Shown one piece after another: positions 44,221-54,182 of a stretch of DNA of 64,000 nucleotides. Numbering within the stretch: position 1 is the first letter of the stretch; every line of letters starts with the position of its first letter. The stretch spans positions 992,001-1,056,000 of the forward strand of contig NZ_CP112972.1 in NCBI RefSeq assembly GCF_026410925.1, read 5' to 3'. The stretch comes from Halovenus salina (GTDB taxonomy: Archaea > Halobacteriota > Halobacteria > Halobacteriales > Haloarculaceae). The notes beneath the pieces are model-generated. The model saw only the letters and a program-made list of their open reading frames with translations. It was not told where the DNA came from and searched no databases. The position numbers were made by a program, and so were the translations under genes.

Positions 44221-44826
44221 ATGCCAGCTGACAATCCCGAGGACGGTAACGGCGGGGGCGAGGCGTCGTCTCCCGTCGATACCGAGGACCCACACGTGGG
44301 CGAGACAGGCGCCGACAGCGACGACCTCCAGAAAGCGCGCATCGAGAGCCGGGGGGACACCCACAGTGAGGCGTGGGAGCGAACGATAGAAGATATGCAA
44401 GCACTCGCGGATGGTCGTAGAGAGGACGGCTGGGAGGCCCATACGGTCATTGCCGCACACACAGACGCCGTAACAGCAGAACAGGGCGAATACAATCACT
44501 GTGGACTCAGCCACGTCATCCCGGACAACCATACCGACGTCCTCAACGAGGTTTACGACGAGTCCGAGTTCACTGAATTTCTCGTCTACGGCCAGCCCGT
44601 CGAGACGTTCATGTTCCTCGTTACGGAGTTCATCGACCCGGAGCGCGAGCGGACTATCTTCGTCGCCGGCTCGTACGACCCGGTTCGAGGTGCCAACCTT
44701 CCGGAGTACGGCGAGGAACACGGCGTTCTCACCTCGTATTTCAGAACTATCGATGGGACGATACTCGGGTCGTTCGACCACGAGCGCTGGGAGCCTCTGG
44801 TCGGCCAGGCTCCAGACGAACAGTAG
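44221..44826 (+). CDS. Haloarchaeal conserved soluble protein of unknown function
   Basis: A 201-residue, very acidic protein. The first 45 residues are disordered-looking (NPEDGNGGGEASSPVD), then a compact alpha/beta part with HSEAWERTIEDMQALADGR, HTVIAAHTDAVTAEQGEYN, GLSHVIPDNH and LVYGQPVETFMFLVTEFID. The second half contains GSYDPVRGANLPEYG. No catalytic motif is recognised. Start at ATG 44221; it converges with the DUF429 gene, touching it at 44826/44827. Confidence 0.7.
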   Translation: MPADNPEDGNGGGEASSPVDTEDPHVGETGADSDDLQKARIESRGDTHSEAWERTIEDMQALADGRREDGWEAHTVIAAHTDAVTAEQGEYNHCGLSHVIPDNHTDVLNEVYDESEFTEFLVYGQPVETFMFLVTEFIDPERERTIFVAGSYDPVRGANLPEYGEEHGVLTSYFRTIDGTILGSFDHERWEPLVGQAPDEQ

Positions 44827-45555
44827 CTAGCCGACAAGCGGCGTCTCTGCCCTGTAGACAATTTCCATCGGCAGGCCCTTCGAGTCGGTGGGTGGCTCTG
44901 GCGGGAGCGACCAGAGCGAACCCGGTCCCGGCTGGGCAGTGTACGCCAACACGACCGCATCGAGCACGTCGTCGACCGCGACATCTTCGCCCCCAGTCTC
45001 CTCGGCAACTCCCTGGACGACCGGCGGCGCGTCGGTATCGAATCCAGCGAGAGCACGCATCCGCTCGGCGTAGCCCGCGGCACTCTTTTTCGAGTGCGAG
45101 AGCGGTTCGCCGGCAAACGCCCGAAAGCAAACCTCAGGATGGGACTCGCGTATCGCCATCCGTGCCTCCGGGACGTTCTGGACGAGGTCGTCGACAGACG
45201 CAATCGAGTCACTTAGTGCGAAGGCTTGCTTCGACAGGCCCGAGCCAGTCTTGCGCTCGTGGACCCGTTTCGCGGCCGGATACCGGCGTTTCCGTGTCGC
45301 CTCTCGTACGGGCGGTGTGAACACAGATGGGGCGCGGGAGCCGATGACATCCCTGGCGAGTGAGTCACACTGGCGGCCATCGCCTCCCTTCTCGATGAGG
45401 CCGATTGGCACGTCGATGAGGATGCGCTCGGCGGTATCTTCGTATCTGTACCAGAGGTCACCAATCTCGTCGAAGACAGCTGTCCGGTTGTAGCCCTGCT
45501 GGTCGAAGACGACCGCAAGCCACGACCCACTGCTCCAATCGACGCCGACGTACAT
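44827..45555 (-). CDS. DUF429-family protein (predicted RNase H-like nuclease)
   Basis: A 242-residue protein starting MYVGVDWSSGSWLAVVFD, the RNase H-like first strand with the conserved Asp. LIDVPIGLIEKGGDGRQCDS has the second conserved acidic site, and DVIGSRAPSVFTPPVR, the ESHPEVCFRAFAG segment and DDVLDAVVLAYTA complete the family pattern. The fold resembles nucleases of the RNase H superfamily, but biochemical activity in this family is not established. Confidence 0.85.
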   Translation of the reverse strand: MYVGVDWSSGSWLAVVFDQQGYNRTAVFDEIGDLWYRYEDTAERILIDVPIGLIEKGGDGRQCDSLARDVIGSRAPSVFTPPVREATRKRRYPAAKRVHERKTGSGLSKQAFALSDSIASVDDLVQNVPEARMAIRESHPEVCFRAFAGEPLSHSKKSAAGYAERMRALAGFDTDAPPVVQGVAEETGGEDVAVDDVLDAVVLAYTAQPGPGSLWSLPPEPPTDSKGLPMEIVYRAETPLVG

Positions 45556-45608
45556 TCAATTATGTATCAGTCGTCGGCGAGTAAAAACCTCGCGCACGGC
45601 GGGAGTAT

Positions 45609-45773
45609 CTAGAACAGGCCAGTAAGAACGTCGTTGAGCGCAATAAGAGTGCCACCGGCAAGGAGTGCTGCGAGCACCCAGAGCACGCTGATGGTCGCCA
45701 GTTCCGAGGTAAAGTCCCGAGAGCTGTTGTTCTCGCTCGGTTCACCTGCCTGCTGTTCTTTGAGGCTCATCAT
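45609..45773 (-). CDS. 54-residue single-pass membrane microprotein
   Basis: A short frame with ATG at 45773 (a second ATG follows at once). The first 24 residues are polar and charged (SLKEQQAGEPSENNSSRD), then one clear hydrophobic helix from about residue 25 to 45 (ATISVLWVLAALLAGGTLIA) and a short tail to TGLF. The start is supported by composition: the charged side precedes the helix, giving a plausible topology. No known family. Its other-frame neighbours are shadows. It stands alone on the minus strand between the DUF429 gene and the protease gene. Confidence 0.6.
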   Translation of the reverse strand: MMSLKEQQAGEPSENNSSRDFTSELATISVLWVLAALLAGGTLIALNDVLTGLF

Positions 45774-45931
45774 CGAATCTAGCGAAATGAGTTATTTGAA
45801 CGTTCCTATCCGTGTTACGTCTGGTGTTTGGTATCATAAACCGAAGTGTTCGCCAGAGAAATCCGACTGTCTTTCTGGGTGCCAGTCAAGATACCCAAAC
45901 ATGTTTTGTCTGAGGATCCTGAGTCCACGCT

Positions 45932-47209
45932 ATGTTCGAATATCACATTGTTCTGCTCGTCCTGCTGGGAGGGACAACCCTTCTGTCGACGGTTCTCTCA
46001 GTGGCAAACGTTAGACACGGGGCCAGAGAGATGCGTCGCAACGCCGACTGGCTCGACGAGTTCCTCGACATCGATGGCCCGAGCGAGATTATCGACTACC
46101 AGCGCGCCGCGACCGGCCTCGGGCTGATTCAGTCCTGGGTCGGTCTCGCGTTGCTGCTCGGTGCACTCTACACCGGAGTCGTAACCGACGCTGTCGAGTT
46201 CCTCGATGGCACTGGGCTCCCAACAGTTGCACAGGGTGTCATCTTCTTTTTCGGGCTGTTTGTCGCCCAGCGAACGCTCAGCGTTCCGTTCGACCTCTAC
46301 AGTACGTTCGTAATCGACGAGCAGTTCGAGTTCAACGAGACATCGCCCCGGCTATGGCTGCGGGACCTCGTCGTTGGTGTGCTCGTCAGCGGTGTCATCC
46401 TCGGTGTGGTGGCGGGCGCATTGCTCGTGTTGATAGAGACATTCGAGACGGCGCTGTGGGTTGTCAGCGGCTGGGTTCTCATCGTCGGGTTCATGCTGTT
46501 CATGCAAGTGCTGTACCCACGGGTGATTGCGCCGCTTTTCAACGACTTCGAACCAATCGAGAAAGGGGACCTCCGCGACCGGGTTGAGGCTGTGTTCGAC
46601 CGGGCGGGGTTCGAGGCCGAAGAGATATACACGATGGACGCGAGTCGGCGCTCTAGCAGACTCAACGCCTACTTCATCGGCTTTGGCCGCGCAAAGCGAG
46701 TCGTCCTCTTCGACACCCTAGTCGAGAAGCTGGACGGGCCAGAGGTCGAGGGCGTTCTCGCACACGAACTCGCTCACTGGAAGCGCAACCACGTCTGGAA
46801 GCGTACTGGCGCGACCGCACTCCAGCTCGGAGTCGTCCTCGCGGCAGTTGGATATCTCCTCTCGACAGAGTGGCTGTACGAGCTCTTTGAGTTGCCGGAG
46901 GTAAGTTACGCCGGCCTGTTCGTCGCTGTATTGTTCGTGATGCCGCTTCTCGAACTCACCGCACCGATAGTGAACAAGCTCTCGCTGGCACACGAACGCG
47001 AGGCTGACAGCTTTGCCGTCGACGTGATGGGTGAGGGCGAGCCGATGGTCGGTGCGCTCTCGAATCTCGCGGGCGAGAATCTCTCGAACCCCTTCCCACA
47101 TCCCTGGTACGCCGCGTTCAACCACCAGCATCCGCCGATTCCCGAGCGTATCCGGCTCATCCAGGAAGAAGCCGACGAGGCTGCCGAGGGGGAGACGACC
47201 TCCGTCTGA
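45932..47209 (+). CDS. M48-family membrane zinc metalloprotease (Ste24/CAAX-like)
   Basis: A 425-residue integral membrane protease. The zinc motif HELAHW (HExxH) is in GVLAHELAHWKRNHVWK, and the third zinc ligand glutamate is expected in LAHEREADSFAVDVMG. Hydrophobic helices are seen before and after the zinc site (starting with HIVLLVLLGGTTLLSTVL). The region FNEFDFE-like GKVPFPLYSTFVIDEQFEFN before the middle matches Ste24 homologues. Archaeal members are thought to process membrane proteins; prenylated-CAAX substrates are not expected. Confidence 0.93.
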   Translation: MFEYHIVLLVLLGGTTLLSTVLSVANVRHGAREMRRNADWLDEFLDIDGPSEIIDYQRAATGLGLIQSWVGLALLLGALYTGVVTDAVEFLDGTGLPTVAQGVIFFFGLFVAQRTLSVPFDLYSTFVIDEQFEFNETSPRLWLRDLVVGVLVSGVILGVVAGALLVLIETFETALWVVSGWVLIVGFMLFMQVLYPRVIAPLFNDFEPIEKGDLRDRVEAVFDRAGFEAEEIYTMDASRRSSRLNAYFIGFGRAKRVVLFDTLVEKLDGPEVEGVLAHELAHWKRNHVWKRTGATALQLGVVLAAVGYLLSTEWLYELFELPEVSYAGLFVAVLFVMPLLELTAPIVNKLSLAHEREADSFAVDVMGEGEPMVGALSNLAGENLSNPFPHPWYAAFNHQHPPIPERIRLIQEEADEAAEGETTSV

Positions 47210-47249
47210 GGGTGTAAGAGTTAACAACGTCGGGCATGTAGGGGAGGAT

Positions 47250-47612
47250 ATGAGCACAACTGAGGAGCCGACACAGGGAACCAGCATCTCCGTGACCGAG
47301 CAGGCAGCCGAGGAGGCGATAGCGCTTCTTGAGGGCGAGAACATGGACACCGACATCGCCGGCCTCCGGCTCTACGTCCAGCAGGGTGGCTGTGCTGGCC
47401 TCTCGTACGGAATGCGTTTCGACGACGAGCCCGAGGAGGACGACACCATCTTCGAACACCACAGCCTCCGCGTGTTCGTCGACCCAGCGAGTATGAACTA
47501 CATCGAAGGCTCCGTGCTCGACTACGAGGGCGGACTCCAGGGCGAAGGGTTCCACGTCGAGAATCCCAACGTCGTCAGCGAATGTGGCTGTGGCGAGAGC
47601 TTCCGCACCTGA
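47250..47612 (+). CDS. Iron-sulfur cluster assembly accessory protein (IscA/ErpA/HesB type)
   Basis: A 120-residue A-type carrier. The three conserved cysteines are visible: GGCAGLSYGM with the first, and SECGCGESF with the C-x-C pair near the C-terminus. The core ITVTEQAAEE-like start (SISVTEQAAEEAIALL) and RVFVDPASMNYIEGS fit the family. It delivers or stores Fe-S clusters. ATG 47250 is chosen because the frame upstream lies within the preceding gene's 3' end region and has no family similarity. Confidence 0.93.
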   Translation: MSTTEEPTQGTSISVTEQAAEEAIALLEGENMDTDIAGLRLYVQQGGCAGLSYGMRFDDEPEEDDTIFEHHSLRVFVDPASMNYIEGSVLDYEGGLQGEGFHVENPNVVSECGCGESFRT

Positions 47613-47813
47613 TTACTCGCCGAGTTCGAACGCGATTTCGACTTCTGCCTGATACTCCCTGTTCTCGACGGACCCGACTTCGACGCCAAGTTCATCTACT
47701 TCGACCCAGTGGACGTTCTCCAGTGTTGTCTCTGCTCGCTCGATTGCGTCGTCGACCGCGTCCTCGAATGACTCCTCGCTCGTGCCGATAAGGTCAATTT
47801 TCTTGAACACCAT
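47613..47813 (-). CDS. Dodecin (flavin-binding)
   Basis: A 66-residue protein with the dodecin fold: [19 protein letters not shown], then [15 protein letters not shown], with the flavin-stacking Trp in HWVEV, and [12 protein letters not shown]. Dodecins form hollow dodecamers storing riboflavin-type flavins in haloarchaea. Its stop touches that of the convergent IscA-like gene. Confidence 0.94.
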   Translation of the reverse strand: MVFKKIDLIGTSEESFEDAVDDAIERAETTLENVHWVEVDELGVEVGSVENREYQAEVEIAFELGE

Positions 47814-47861
47814 TGCGTCTCGCTGATACTCCCGGCTCCGTAATAAACGTATGTCACACCC

Positions 47862-49430
47862 TCACTCGACGAAGCCGTCCTCGAGTGCGGCCGCCACGCG
47901 GTCACGAAGTGACCACGACTGGATACGGGCAGCGATTGCGTCGATGTCGCCGTCGAGTTGTCTGTCACCGGAAAGCGGGTCGACGGCGTCGCGGATGGCC
48001 TCGTAGAGAGCAGCGGTCCCAAGGCCGTGGGAAAGCGAGTCGTCGACGTACTCGGCGGCCTCTGCTCCACAGAGGAGTTCGATTGCGACCACGCGCCGGG
48101 CCTGGTCGAGGACTTCACCAAGCCCCAGTACGCTGGTCGCACTCATGCTGACGTGGTCTTCTTGACCGCCGCTGACGGGGACGTTGTCGACGCCGGGCGA
48201 CCCGTGGGCGCGACAGTCACTGACCAGCGATGCCGCGGTGTACTGAGCGATCATCAGCCCAGACTCGACGCCGCTTTCGGTCGCCAGAAACGGCGTGAGA
48301 TGAGATTCCTGGACGTTGGGATTCAGGAGCCTGTCGACTCGGCGCTCACTCATCGCCGCGAGGTCCGTGACCGCGTTTGTGACGTAGTCGAGGCGGTGGG
48401 CAAGCGGTGCACCGTGGAAGTTCCCGCCCGAGACGACGGCCGCAGACTCTGTCTGGCTCGCCCGTGGTTCGACAGTGTCGGCGTCGAAGATGAGTGGGTT
48501 GTCCGTCGCGCTGTTGAGTTCGGTTTCGACAGCCTCCCGAAGGTGGGCGACTGCGTCACGAACTGCGCCGTGGACCTGCGGAAGACACCGCAACGAGTAG
48601 GCGTCCTGGACACGGTCGCAGTTGCGGTGTGATTCGACGATTTCGGAGTCGGCGGTGAGCCTGCGGACATTCGTCGCACTCACGCGGTGTCCGGGGTGTG
48701 GGCGTACGTCCGCGATTGCCTCACTGCTCGTGACGGTTGTCCCCATCCCAACCTCTGTCGTCAGCGCACCGGCCGCGTCCGCAGCGTCGAGCAGGCCTTC
48801 GGCGTCGACGACCGCCAGCGCGGCTAGCCCGGCGGTGAGCTGTGTGCCGTTGATGAGCGCCAGTCCCTCCTTTGGCGCAAGCGAGAGTGGTTCGAGGCCA
48901 GCCTGCTCAAGTGCCGTTTCTCCCGACAACCGCTCGCCGTCGATAGTCGCCTCGCCCTCGCCAATGAGCACCAGCGCGAGGTGAGCCAGCGGCGCGAGGT
49001 CGCCGCTCGCTCCGAGGCTCCCGTAGGTCCGGACCACTGGGTGGACGCCGTGGTTGAGCATGCCTGCGAGCGTCTCGACGACGGTTTCGCGAACCCCAGA
49101 GTACCCAAGCGAGAGGGCGTGTAGACGGGTCAAGAGCAGTGCACGGACCTCCTCGCGGCCGAGTTCCTCGCCCTGGCCGGAGGCGTGGCTCCTGAGGAGG
49201 TTGTGCTGGAGGTCCTCTAAGTCCTCGCGGGGAATCCGCTCGGTGACGAGTTCGCCAAAGCCGGTGTTGATGCCGTAGACCGCGTCGTCTCCCTCGATGA
49301 CCGACGCTACTCGCTCGCGGGAGGCACGGACCTGCTCGCGTACTGGCTCGGAAATCGCGACTGTGGCGTCGTCTCTGGCGACTGCCGCGACATCTTCGGG
49401 GGTCAGCTCTTCCCCGACCTGGACGGTCAT
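47862..49430 (-). CDS. hutH: Histidine ammonia-lyase
   Basis: A 522-residue lyase that deaminates L-histidine to urocanate. The MIO cofactor-forming triad Ala141-Ser142-Gly143 is in GSLGASGDLAPLAHL, preceded by GINTGFGELV and followed by GTQLTAGLAALAV and the FHGAPLAHRLDYV segment. The active site looks complete. It is the last gene of the hut operon; its start overlaps the hutI stop by 4 nt. Confidence 0.96.
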   Translation of the reverse strand: MTVQVGEELTPEDVAAVARDDATVAISEPVREQVRASRERVASVIEGDDAVYGINTGFGELVTERIPREDLEDLQHNLLRSHASGQGEELGREEVRALLLTRLHALSLGYSGVRETVVETLAGMLNHGVHPVVRTYGSLGASGDLAPLAHLALVLIGEGEATIDGERLSGETALEQAGLEPLSLAPKEGLALINGTQLTAGLAALAVVDAEGLLDAADAAGALTTEVGMGTTVTSSEAIADVRPHPGHRVSATNVRRLTADSEIVESHRNCDRVQDAYSLRCLPQVHGAVRDAVAHLREAVETELNSATDNPLIFDADTVEPRASQTESAAVVSGGNFHGAPLAHRLDYVTNAVTDLAAMSERRVDRLLNPNVQESHLTPFLATESGVESGLMIAQYTAASLVSDCRAHGSPGVDNVPVSGGQEDHVSMSATSVLGLGEVLDQARRVVAIELLCGAEAAEYVDDSLSHGLGTAALYEAIRDAVDPLSGDRQLDGDIDAIAARIQSWSLRDRVAAALEDGFVE

Positions 49431-50650
49431 GGCTTGTCACCCCCCGCAGTGACGACAGGTTCACCGTCTTTCACCACGGTCTCGACACGATTGGTCCCCG
49501 CGTTGGCCGGGACGTGTGTCACCGACGGTAAGTCGAAGATTGCAAAATCAGCCGGCGTGCCCTCGGAGAGAGTGCCCGCGTCCTCGCGGTCGAGTGCGCT
49601 CGCCGCGTGTGCGGTAGCCCCCAACACTGCCTGGGACGGCCTCATCCCCATTTCGAGACAGGCGAGCGAAACGACAGTCCCCATGTTGTGGACGAAGCAG
49701 CTCGGATTAAGGTCCGTTCCGAGCGCAACCGGCGCGCCAGCGTCGAGAAACGGCTCTGGGTCTGCGTACGGTTCGCCCAGCGAGAAGGCCGTCGCCGGCA
49801 ACAGCGTGGGAACGACGCCCGCCTCGGCGAGCGCCTTTGCATCGTCCTCGTTCGCAGACAGCAGGTGGTCAGCGCTCACGGCTCCGAGGTCGGCGGCGAG
49901 CTGTGCGCCACCGATACGGGTGAACTCCTCGGCGTGTATCTTCGGTTCGAGCCCGTGGTCGCGTCCGGCCGCCAGAATCCGGCGAGATTGGGTCACGTCG
50001 AAGACGCCCTCCTCACAGAACACGTCACAGAACACCGCAATACCTTGCTCGGCAACCGCAGGCAGCTGCTCCTCGATGACCGAGTCGACGTAGTCGTCGG
50101 TCGTCGAACCCTCGGGGACTGCGTGGGCCCCCATGAACGTCGGCACCAGGTCGACGGGATGGCGCTCGTCGGCCTCTGCGATGACCTTGAGCATCCGCAG
50201 CTCTGTCTCCGTGTCGAGTCCGTAGCCCGATTTGACTTCGGCGGTCGTCGTCCCGTGTTCGAGCATCACGTCGAGCTGTGTGAGAAGGGCCTCGAGTAAC
50301 TCCTCGTCGGTGGCCTCTCTGACGCTCTCGACGGTGACCGGGATGCCGCCACCGGCGTCGGCAATCTCGGTGTAACTCTTGCCCTCGATGCGGGCGACGA
50401 ACTCGTCAGAGCGGTCGCCGGTGAAGAGCGCGTGGGTGTGGGGGTCGACGAATCCCGGCAGGACCGTCTGCCCGCTGGCGTCGATTGTCCGTCTCGCATC
50501 CTCGTGTTCGGAACGGACCTCCTCGCTGTCTCCGAGCGCGACCACAGTTCCGTCGTCGACGGCGAGTGCGCCATGTTCGACTGTCTCCAGCCCGTCCACA
50601 CCGGGACCGACGGCAAGCTCGGCAATGTCGTGGACCAGTAGGTCGGTCAC
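49427..50650 (-). CDS. hutI: Imidazolonepropionase
   Basis: A 407-residue amidohydrolase that opens imidazolone propionate to N-formimidoyl-L-glutamate. The metal motif [14 protein letters not shown], the mid-protein [31 protein letters not shown] and GTDLNPSC with the C-terminal metal Asp are all seen. The start overlaps the hutG stop by 4 nt, and its stop overlaps hutH. Confidence 0.96.
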   Translation of the reverse strand: MTDLLVHDIAELAVGPGVDGLETVEHGALAVDDGTVVALGDSEEVRSEHEDARRTIDASGQTVLPGFVDPHTHALFTGDRSDEFVARIEGKSYTEIADAGGGIPVTVESVREATDEELLEALLTQLDVMLEHGTTTAEVKSGYGLDTETELRMLKVIAEADERHPVDLVPTFMGAHAVPEGSTTDDYVDSVIEEQLPAVAEQGIAVFCDVFCEEGVFDVTQSRRILAAGRDHGLEPKIHAEEFTRIGGAQLAADLGAVSADHLLSANEDDAKALAEAGVVPTLLPATAFSLGEPYADPEPFLDAGAPVALGTDLNPSCFVHNMGTVVSLACLEMGMRPSQAVLGATAHAASALDREDAGTLSEGTPADFAIFDLPSVTHVPANAGTNRVETVVKDGEPVVTAGGDKP

Positions 50651-51582
50651 GCCGACTCACCCCCAAGAACAGACAGGGCGTGAGCAACCGTTCGTGCGGC
50701 GGCGTCTGCGGTCCGACCGTCGGGACACAGCGGCGGTGCTGTCTCGACGACTTCGAAGCCGGCGAGTCGGTCGTCGCTCGCAAGCAATCTAACGAGACGG
50801 AACAGTTCACGAGTCGTGATACCGCCAGGGGTCGGCGCTGAGACGCCTGGGGCCGCGGTCGCGTCGAGAACGTCCATATCGACACTGAGGTAGAGGTGAT
50901 CGGCTTCGACAGCCGCGAGCGCGCGGTCTGCCGCCTCGACAGGGTCATCGCCGACCTCTTCAGCGGTGACGACCTCGCCGCCCTGGTCCTGGAGATACTC
51001 GGCATACGCCGTCGAGGTCTCGAAGTGGCGCGCTCCGAGGACAGCCATCTCGTCGAGGCCGGCCTCCCAGAGCTGTCGGTACGGCGAGCCGCTGGAAGGT
51101 TCGCCCTGAACGGTCCGGCAGTCGAGGTGGGCGTCGAGGCTGACGACACCGACGGTTCCCTCACGGTCGAGTAATGGGGCGACGTTCGGGTACGTCAGTG
51201 AGTTGTCGCCGCCGAGGAATATCGGCGTCGTCTCCTGGTCGTGGACCCGACCAGCTGCGTTCCGGACAGTATCCTGTGTTTCCGTGACACTGGCACCCAC
51301 CGGAAAGTCGATGGTTCCGAGGTCGCCGACAGAGTCGACCGGCCCGGCGTCGAAGTGGTGTGTCTTCACGCCCGCGAGCGAGTCGCAGATAGCCGCCGGC
51401 GCTTCACGTGCACCCGGCGTGCCGATGACCGCGCCGTCGTAGGGTTCACCGACGAGGACCGCACGGTAGTCGCTCGCGCCCTCAATGGCCGTTGGTTCGA
51501 CGAGGTGCCCGAACTGTTCGTCGTTCGGGTCGCTCGTCGTCCCCGTCCACTCCTCAGGGAACCGAAGCGGTGGATTGCTCAC
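50647..51582 (-). CDS. hutG: Formimidoylglutamase
   Basis: A 311-residue ureohydrolase (arginase fold) converting N-formimidoyl-L-glutamate to glutamate and formamide. The binuclear Mn motifs are [23 protein letters not shown] and [15 protein letters not shown]. The start overlaps the hutU stop and its stop overlaps hutI, so the whole operon is translationally coupled. Confidence 0.95.
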   Translation of the reverse strand: MSNPPLRFPEEWTGTTSDPNDEQFGHLVEPTAIEGASDYRAVLVGEPYDGAVIGTPGAREAPAAICDSLAGVKTHHFDAGPVDSVGDLGTIDFPVGASVTETQDTVRNAAGRVHDQETTPIFLGGDNSLTYPNVAPLLDREGTVGVVSLDAHLDCRTVQGEPSSGSPYRQLWEAGLDEMAVLGARHFETSTAYAEYLQDQGGEVVTAEEVGDDPVEAADRALAAVEADHLYLSVDMDVLDATAAPGVSAPTPGGITTRELFRLVRLLASDDRLAGFEVVETAPPLCPDGRTADAAARTVAHALSVLGGESA

Positions 51583-53315
51583 TGTCGATCACGCGTGGGA
51601 ATCGCCACGTCGGACTCCTCAGCAGCGTCAAGTGCCTCCTCGTACCCCGCGTCGGCGTGTCGGATGACACCCATTCCTGGGTCGGTGGTGAACACGCGTC
51701 TGGCCGTCTCGGCGGCCTGTTCGCTGCCGTCGAGGACGACGTGGTTGTTGGTGTGTAGAGAGTTGCCGATGCCGACCCCGCCGCCATCGTGGACACTGAC
51801 GATGTCTGCACCGGCAGCACAGTTGACCAGGGCGTTCAGAATCGGCCAGTCGGCGACGGCGTCGGTCCCGTCTTTCATCGCCTCGGTCTCGCGGTTTGGA
51901 CTCGCCACCGACCCAGCGTCGAGATGGTCCCGAGTCACCACGACGGGAGCCTCGATTTCGCCCTCTGCAACGAGTTCGTTGATGCGCAGTGCGAATCGGG
52001 CGCGTTCAGTGAGTCCCTCGTCGTCTGTGTCATAGCCGAGCCAACAAACGCGACTCGGCAGCCCCTGGAACTCGACTTGCTCCTGTGCGAGGTCGATCCA
52101 CCGGAGGAGTCCCTCCTTCTCGGGGAACAGCTCGCGGATTGCCTCGTCAGTCCGGCGGATGTCCTCGGGGTCTCCAGAGAGTGCCGCCCACCGGAATGGG
52201 CCTTTCCCTCGACAGAACATCGGGCGGATGTACGCCGGCACAAAGCCAGGGAAGTCGAAGGCGTCGTCGCGGTCGAACGCCTCCTTGACCTGTCCGCGGA
52301 TGTTGTTCCCGTACTCGAAGGCAATCGCTCCCTCCTCCTGGAGGTCGAGAACGGCGTCGACGTGGCGTTCCATCGTCGCCAGACTCTCCCGGCGGTACGT
52401 CTCGGGATCGTCTTCTCGGAGGTCGTCTGCTTCCGCGACGGTGTACCCGCTCGGGTAGTAGCCTTCCAGTGCATCGTGGGCGCTGGTCTGGTCAGTCACG
52501 ATATCGGGGACGACGCCCCGCTCGAGCAGGCCTTCGAGGAGGTCGGCAGCGTTCATGTGAACACCAACGCTGTAAGGTTCGTCGGCTTCGGCGGCCTCCC
52601 GTGCGCGGTCGAGTGCATCGTCGAGGTCATCGGCTTTCTCCATGCAGTAGCCCGTCTCGATGCGGCGTTCGATGCGTTTCTCGTCGACCTCGGCCGCGAT
52701 ACAGACCCCTTCGTTCATCGTCACGGCCAGGGGCTGTGCGCCACCCATCCCGCCGAGGCCAGCCGTGACAACGATTTTCCCCGCGAGTGTGTCGTCGAAC
52801 TCCTGGCGGCCGAGTTCGGCGAGCGTCTCGTAGGTTCCCTGCAGGATGCCCTGGGTCCCAATGTAGGCCCAGGAGCCGGCAGTCATCTGGCCGTACATGA
52901 TCTTGCCTTCGGCTTCCAGCTCGTGGAAGTGCTCCCAGTTGTCCCAGCTGCCGACCAGATTCGAGTTCGCAATCAACACCCGTGGTGCGCGCTCGTGTGT
53001 TGGGAACCGGCCGACTGGGCGGCCACTCTGGACGAGCAGCGTCTCGTCGTCGTCGAGTTCCCGAAGTTCCTCGACGATTGTTTCGTAGTCGGCCCACGTG
53101 CGCGCGGCTTGGCCCGTGCCACCGTAGACGACGAGTTCCTCGGGTTTTTCCGCTACCTCGGGGTCGAGGTTGTTGTTCAACATTCGGAGCGCCGCCTCCT
53201 GTCGCCACCCTTCGCACTCGATGTCGGTGCCTGTTGACGCACCCTGGTACTCACGCCACACGTCCGACGGCTCCTCGTCACTGTCGTCCTCGTTTGCGTT
53301 CTGTTGTCTCGCCAT
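51579..53315 (-). CDS. hutU: Urocanate hydratase
   Basis: A 578-residue urocanase that hydrates urocanate to imidazolone propionate with a tightly bound NAD. Family segments are [63 protein letters not shown] (the NAD-binding loop), ARPMFC-like [14 protein letters not shown] and [19 protein letters not shown] 53315 (MARQQNAN) is preferred; two more codons upstream would also be in frame. It is the promoter-proximal gene of the minus-strand hut operon. The first 25 residues are a polar acidic extension. Confidence 0.95.
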   Translation of the reverse strand: MARQQNANEDDSDEEPSDVWREYQGASTGTDIECEGWRQEAALRMLNNNLDPEVAEKPEELVVYGGTGQAARTWADYETIVEELRELDDDETLLVQSGRPVGRFPTHERAPRVLIANSNLVGSWDNWEHFHELEAEGKIMYGQMTAGSWAYIGTQGILQGTYETLAELGRQEFDDTLAGKIVVTAGLGGMGGAQPLAVTMNEGVCIAAEVDEKRIERRIETGYCMEKADDLDDALDRAREAAEADEPYSVGVHMNAADLLEGLLERGVVPDIVTDQTSAHDALEGYYPSGYTVAEADDLREDDPETYRRESLATMERHVDAVLDLQEEGAIAFEYGNNIRGQVKEAFDRDDAFDFPGFVPAYIRPMFCRGKGPFRWAALSGDPEDIRRTDEAIRELFPEKEGLLRWIDLAQEQVEFQGLPSRVCWLGYDTDDEGLTERARFALRINELVAEGEIEAPVVVTRDHLDAGSVASPNRETEAMKDGTDAVADWPILNALVNCAAGADIVSVHDGGGVGIGNSLHTNNHVVLDGSEQAAETARRVFTTDPGMGVIRHADAGYEEALDAAEESDVAIPTRDRQ

Positions 53316-53348
53316 ATACACTCATATTGCGGGTGGTTCGGTGTAACG

Positions 53349-53363
53349 ATACAGGTACCGTAT
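53349..53363. promoter_or_regulatory. Palindrome in the hutU/HTH-10 divergent region
   Basis: ATACAGGTACCGTAT: the centre GGTACC is a perfect palindrome, flanked by ATAC and GTAT with a one-base asymmetry. It lies about midway in the 99 bp between hutU and the divergent regulator, so it is a natural candidate operator for both. There is no experimental support in the sequence. Confidence 0.35.
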
Positions 53364-53414
53364 GGAGATGGCTTTTTACGTGTCTCGGCCCGTATCTGGA
53401 GACAGAGTCGCGTC

Positions 53415-54059
53415 ATGGAACAGGTAACGATTCAAATCAAGGACGACAGTGCGTACGTGTCTGCGACACAGGATAGTGACGCTGTCATCGAACTCTGGTG
53501 TAACGAACACTGCGATTTACTGTACGTCGTCGGCGCTGCCGACGGCGTCGTCGAGTACGTCAGAGACCAGGTCGGCGTGCGAGACGACATTCGAGAGGGC
53601 AACGAGCGCGTGATTGTCACCGATGACTGTCTGAAACAACATGAAGAAGGCTACATCGAGACGTACGTCACACGTCACGACTGTCTCCTGTTGCCGCCGC
53701 TGCGGTACGAGGACGGCGCAAAACACGTTCGTGTGCTCGCGCTGGACAGCCAGCGTCTCACCGACTTCTTCAACGACATCAACGACGACTTGCCCGTCGA
53801 CGTTGCCTCGACACAGACGGTGACCGTCCCCGTCTCGGGATCGCCGCTACCCGGACTGGGCAGCTTTTCGCCTGATCTGTCGCCGCGTCAGCGCGAGGTG
53901 CTGTCAACTGCTTGGCAGGAGGGGTACTACGAGATTCCGCGAGAAGTGACAACCGAAGAACTCGCAGCGACCTTTGATCTCAATCGTCGTACCGTCGAAG
54001 ATCACCTCCGACGCGCGGAGCAGAAACTCGTCGGCGTGTTCAGCGACTCTTTCTCGTAA
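53415..54059 (+). CDS. HTH-10 (bacterio-opsin activator family) regulator
   Basis: A 214-residue regulator. The C-terminal HTH_10 domain reads LSPRQREVLSTAWQEGYYEI, then TTEELAATFDLNRRTVEDHLRRAEQKLV. The N-terminal 150 residues form a sensor part of unknown ligand type (DSAYVSATQDSDAVIELWCN). Because it is divergent to hutU with a shared 99-bp region, it is likely the regulator of histidine degradation; haloarchaeal regulators of this class commonly act next to their targets. ATG 53415 was chosen as it is preceded by no longer open start with similarity. Confidence 0.9.
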   Translation: MEQVTIQIKDDSAYVSATQDSDAVIELWCNEHCDLLYVVGAADGVVEYVRDQVGVRDDIREGNERVIVTDDCLKQHEEGYIETYVTRHDCLLLPPLRYEDGAKHVRVLALDSQRLTDFFNDINDDLPVDVASTQTVTVPVSGSPLPGLGSFSPDLSPRQREVLSTAWQEGYYEIPREVTTEELAATFDLNRRTVEDHLRRAEQKLVGVFSDSFS

Positions 54060-54126
54060 CCAGAGGAGATCCACTATCCACGGAATGTCAGCTCCCCGGC
54101 CGCGATCTGCGTGGATAGGGTAGTCT

Positions 54127-54182
54127 TACCACATAAAAAGTTGGGACAGGTTTTATTATATCGAATATATTCATATGTGGTA
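54127..54182. promoter_or_regulatory. Nested inverted repeats in the gap before the PAS kinase
   Basis: TACCACATA at 54127-54135 and its reverse complement TATGTGGTA at 54174-54182 enclose a perfect 10-bp palindrome GAATATATTC at 54163-54172 and an AT-rich stretch (TTTTATTATATC). The rest of the gap 54060-54342 has no gene. This could be an operator, a bidirectional promoter region or an old element footprint. Confidence 0.35.

Noticed and set aside
51789-53237. 482-codon plus-strand frame opposite hutU
   Set aside because: Long antisense frames arise from codon bias; hutU itself has complete family motifs.
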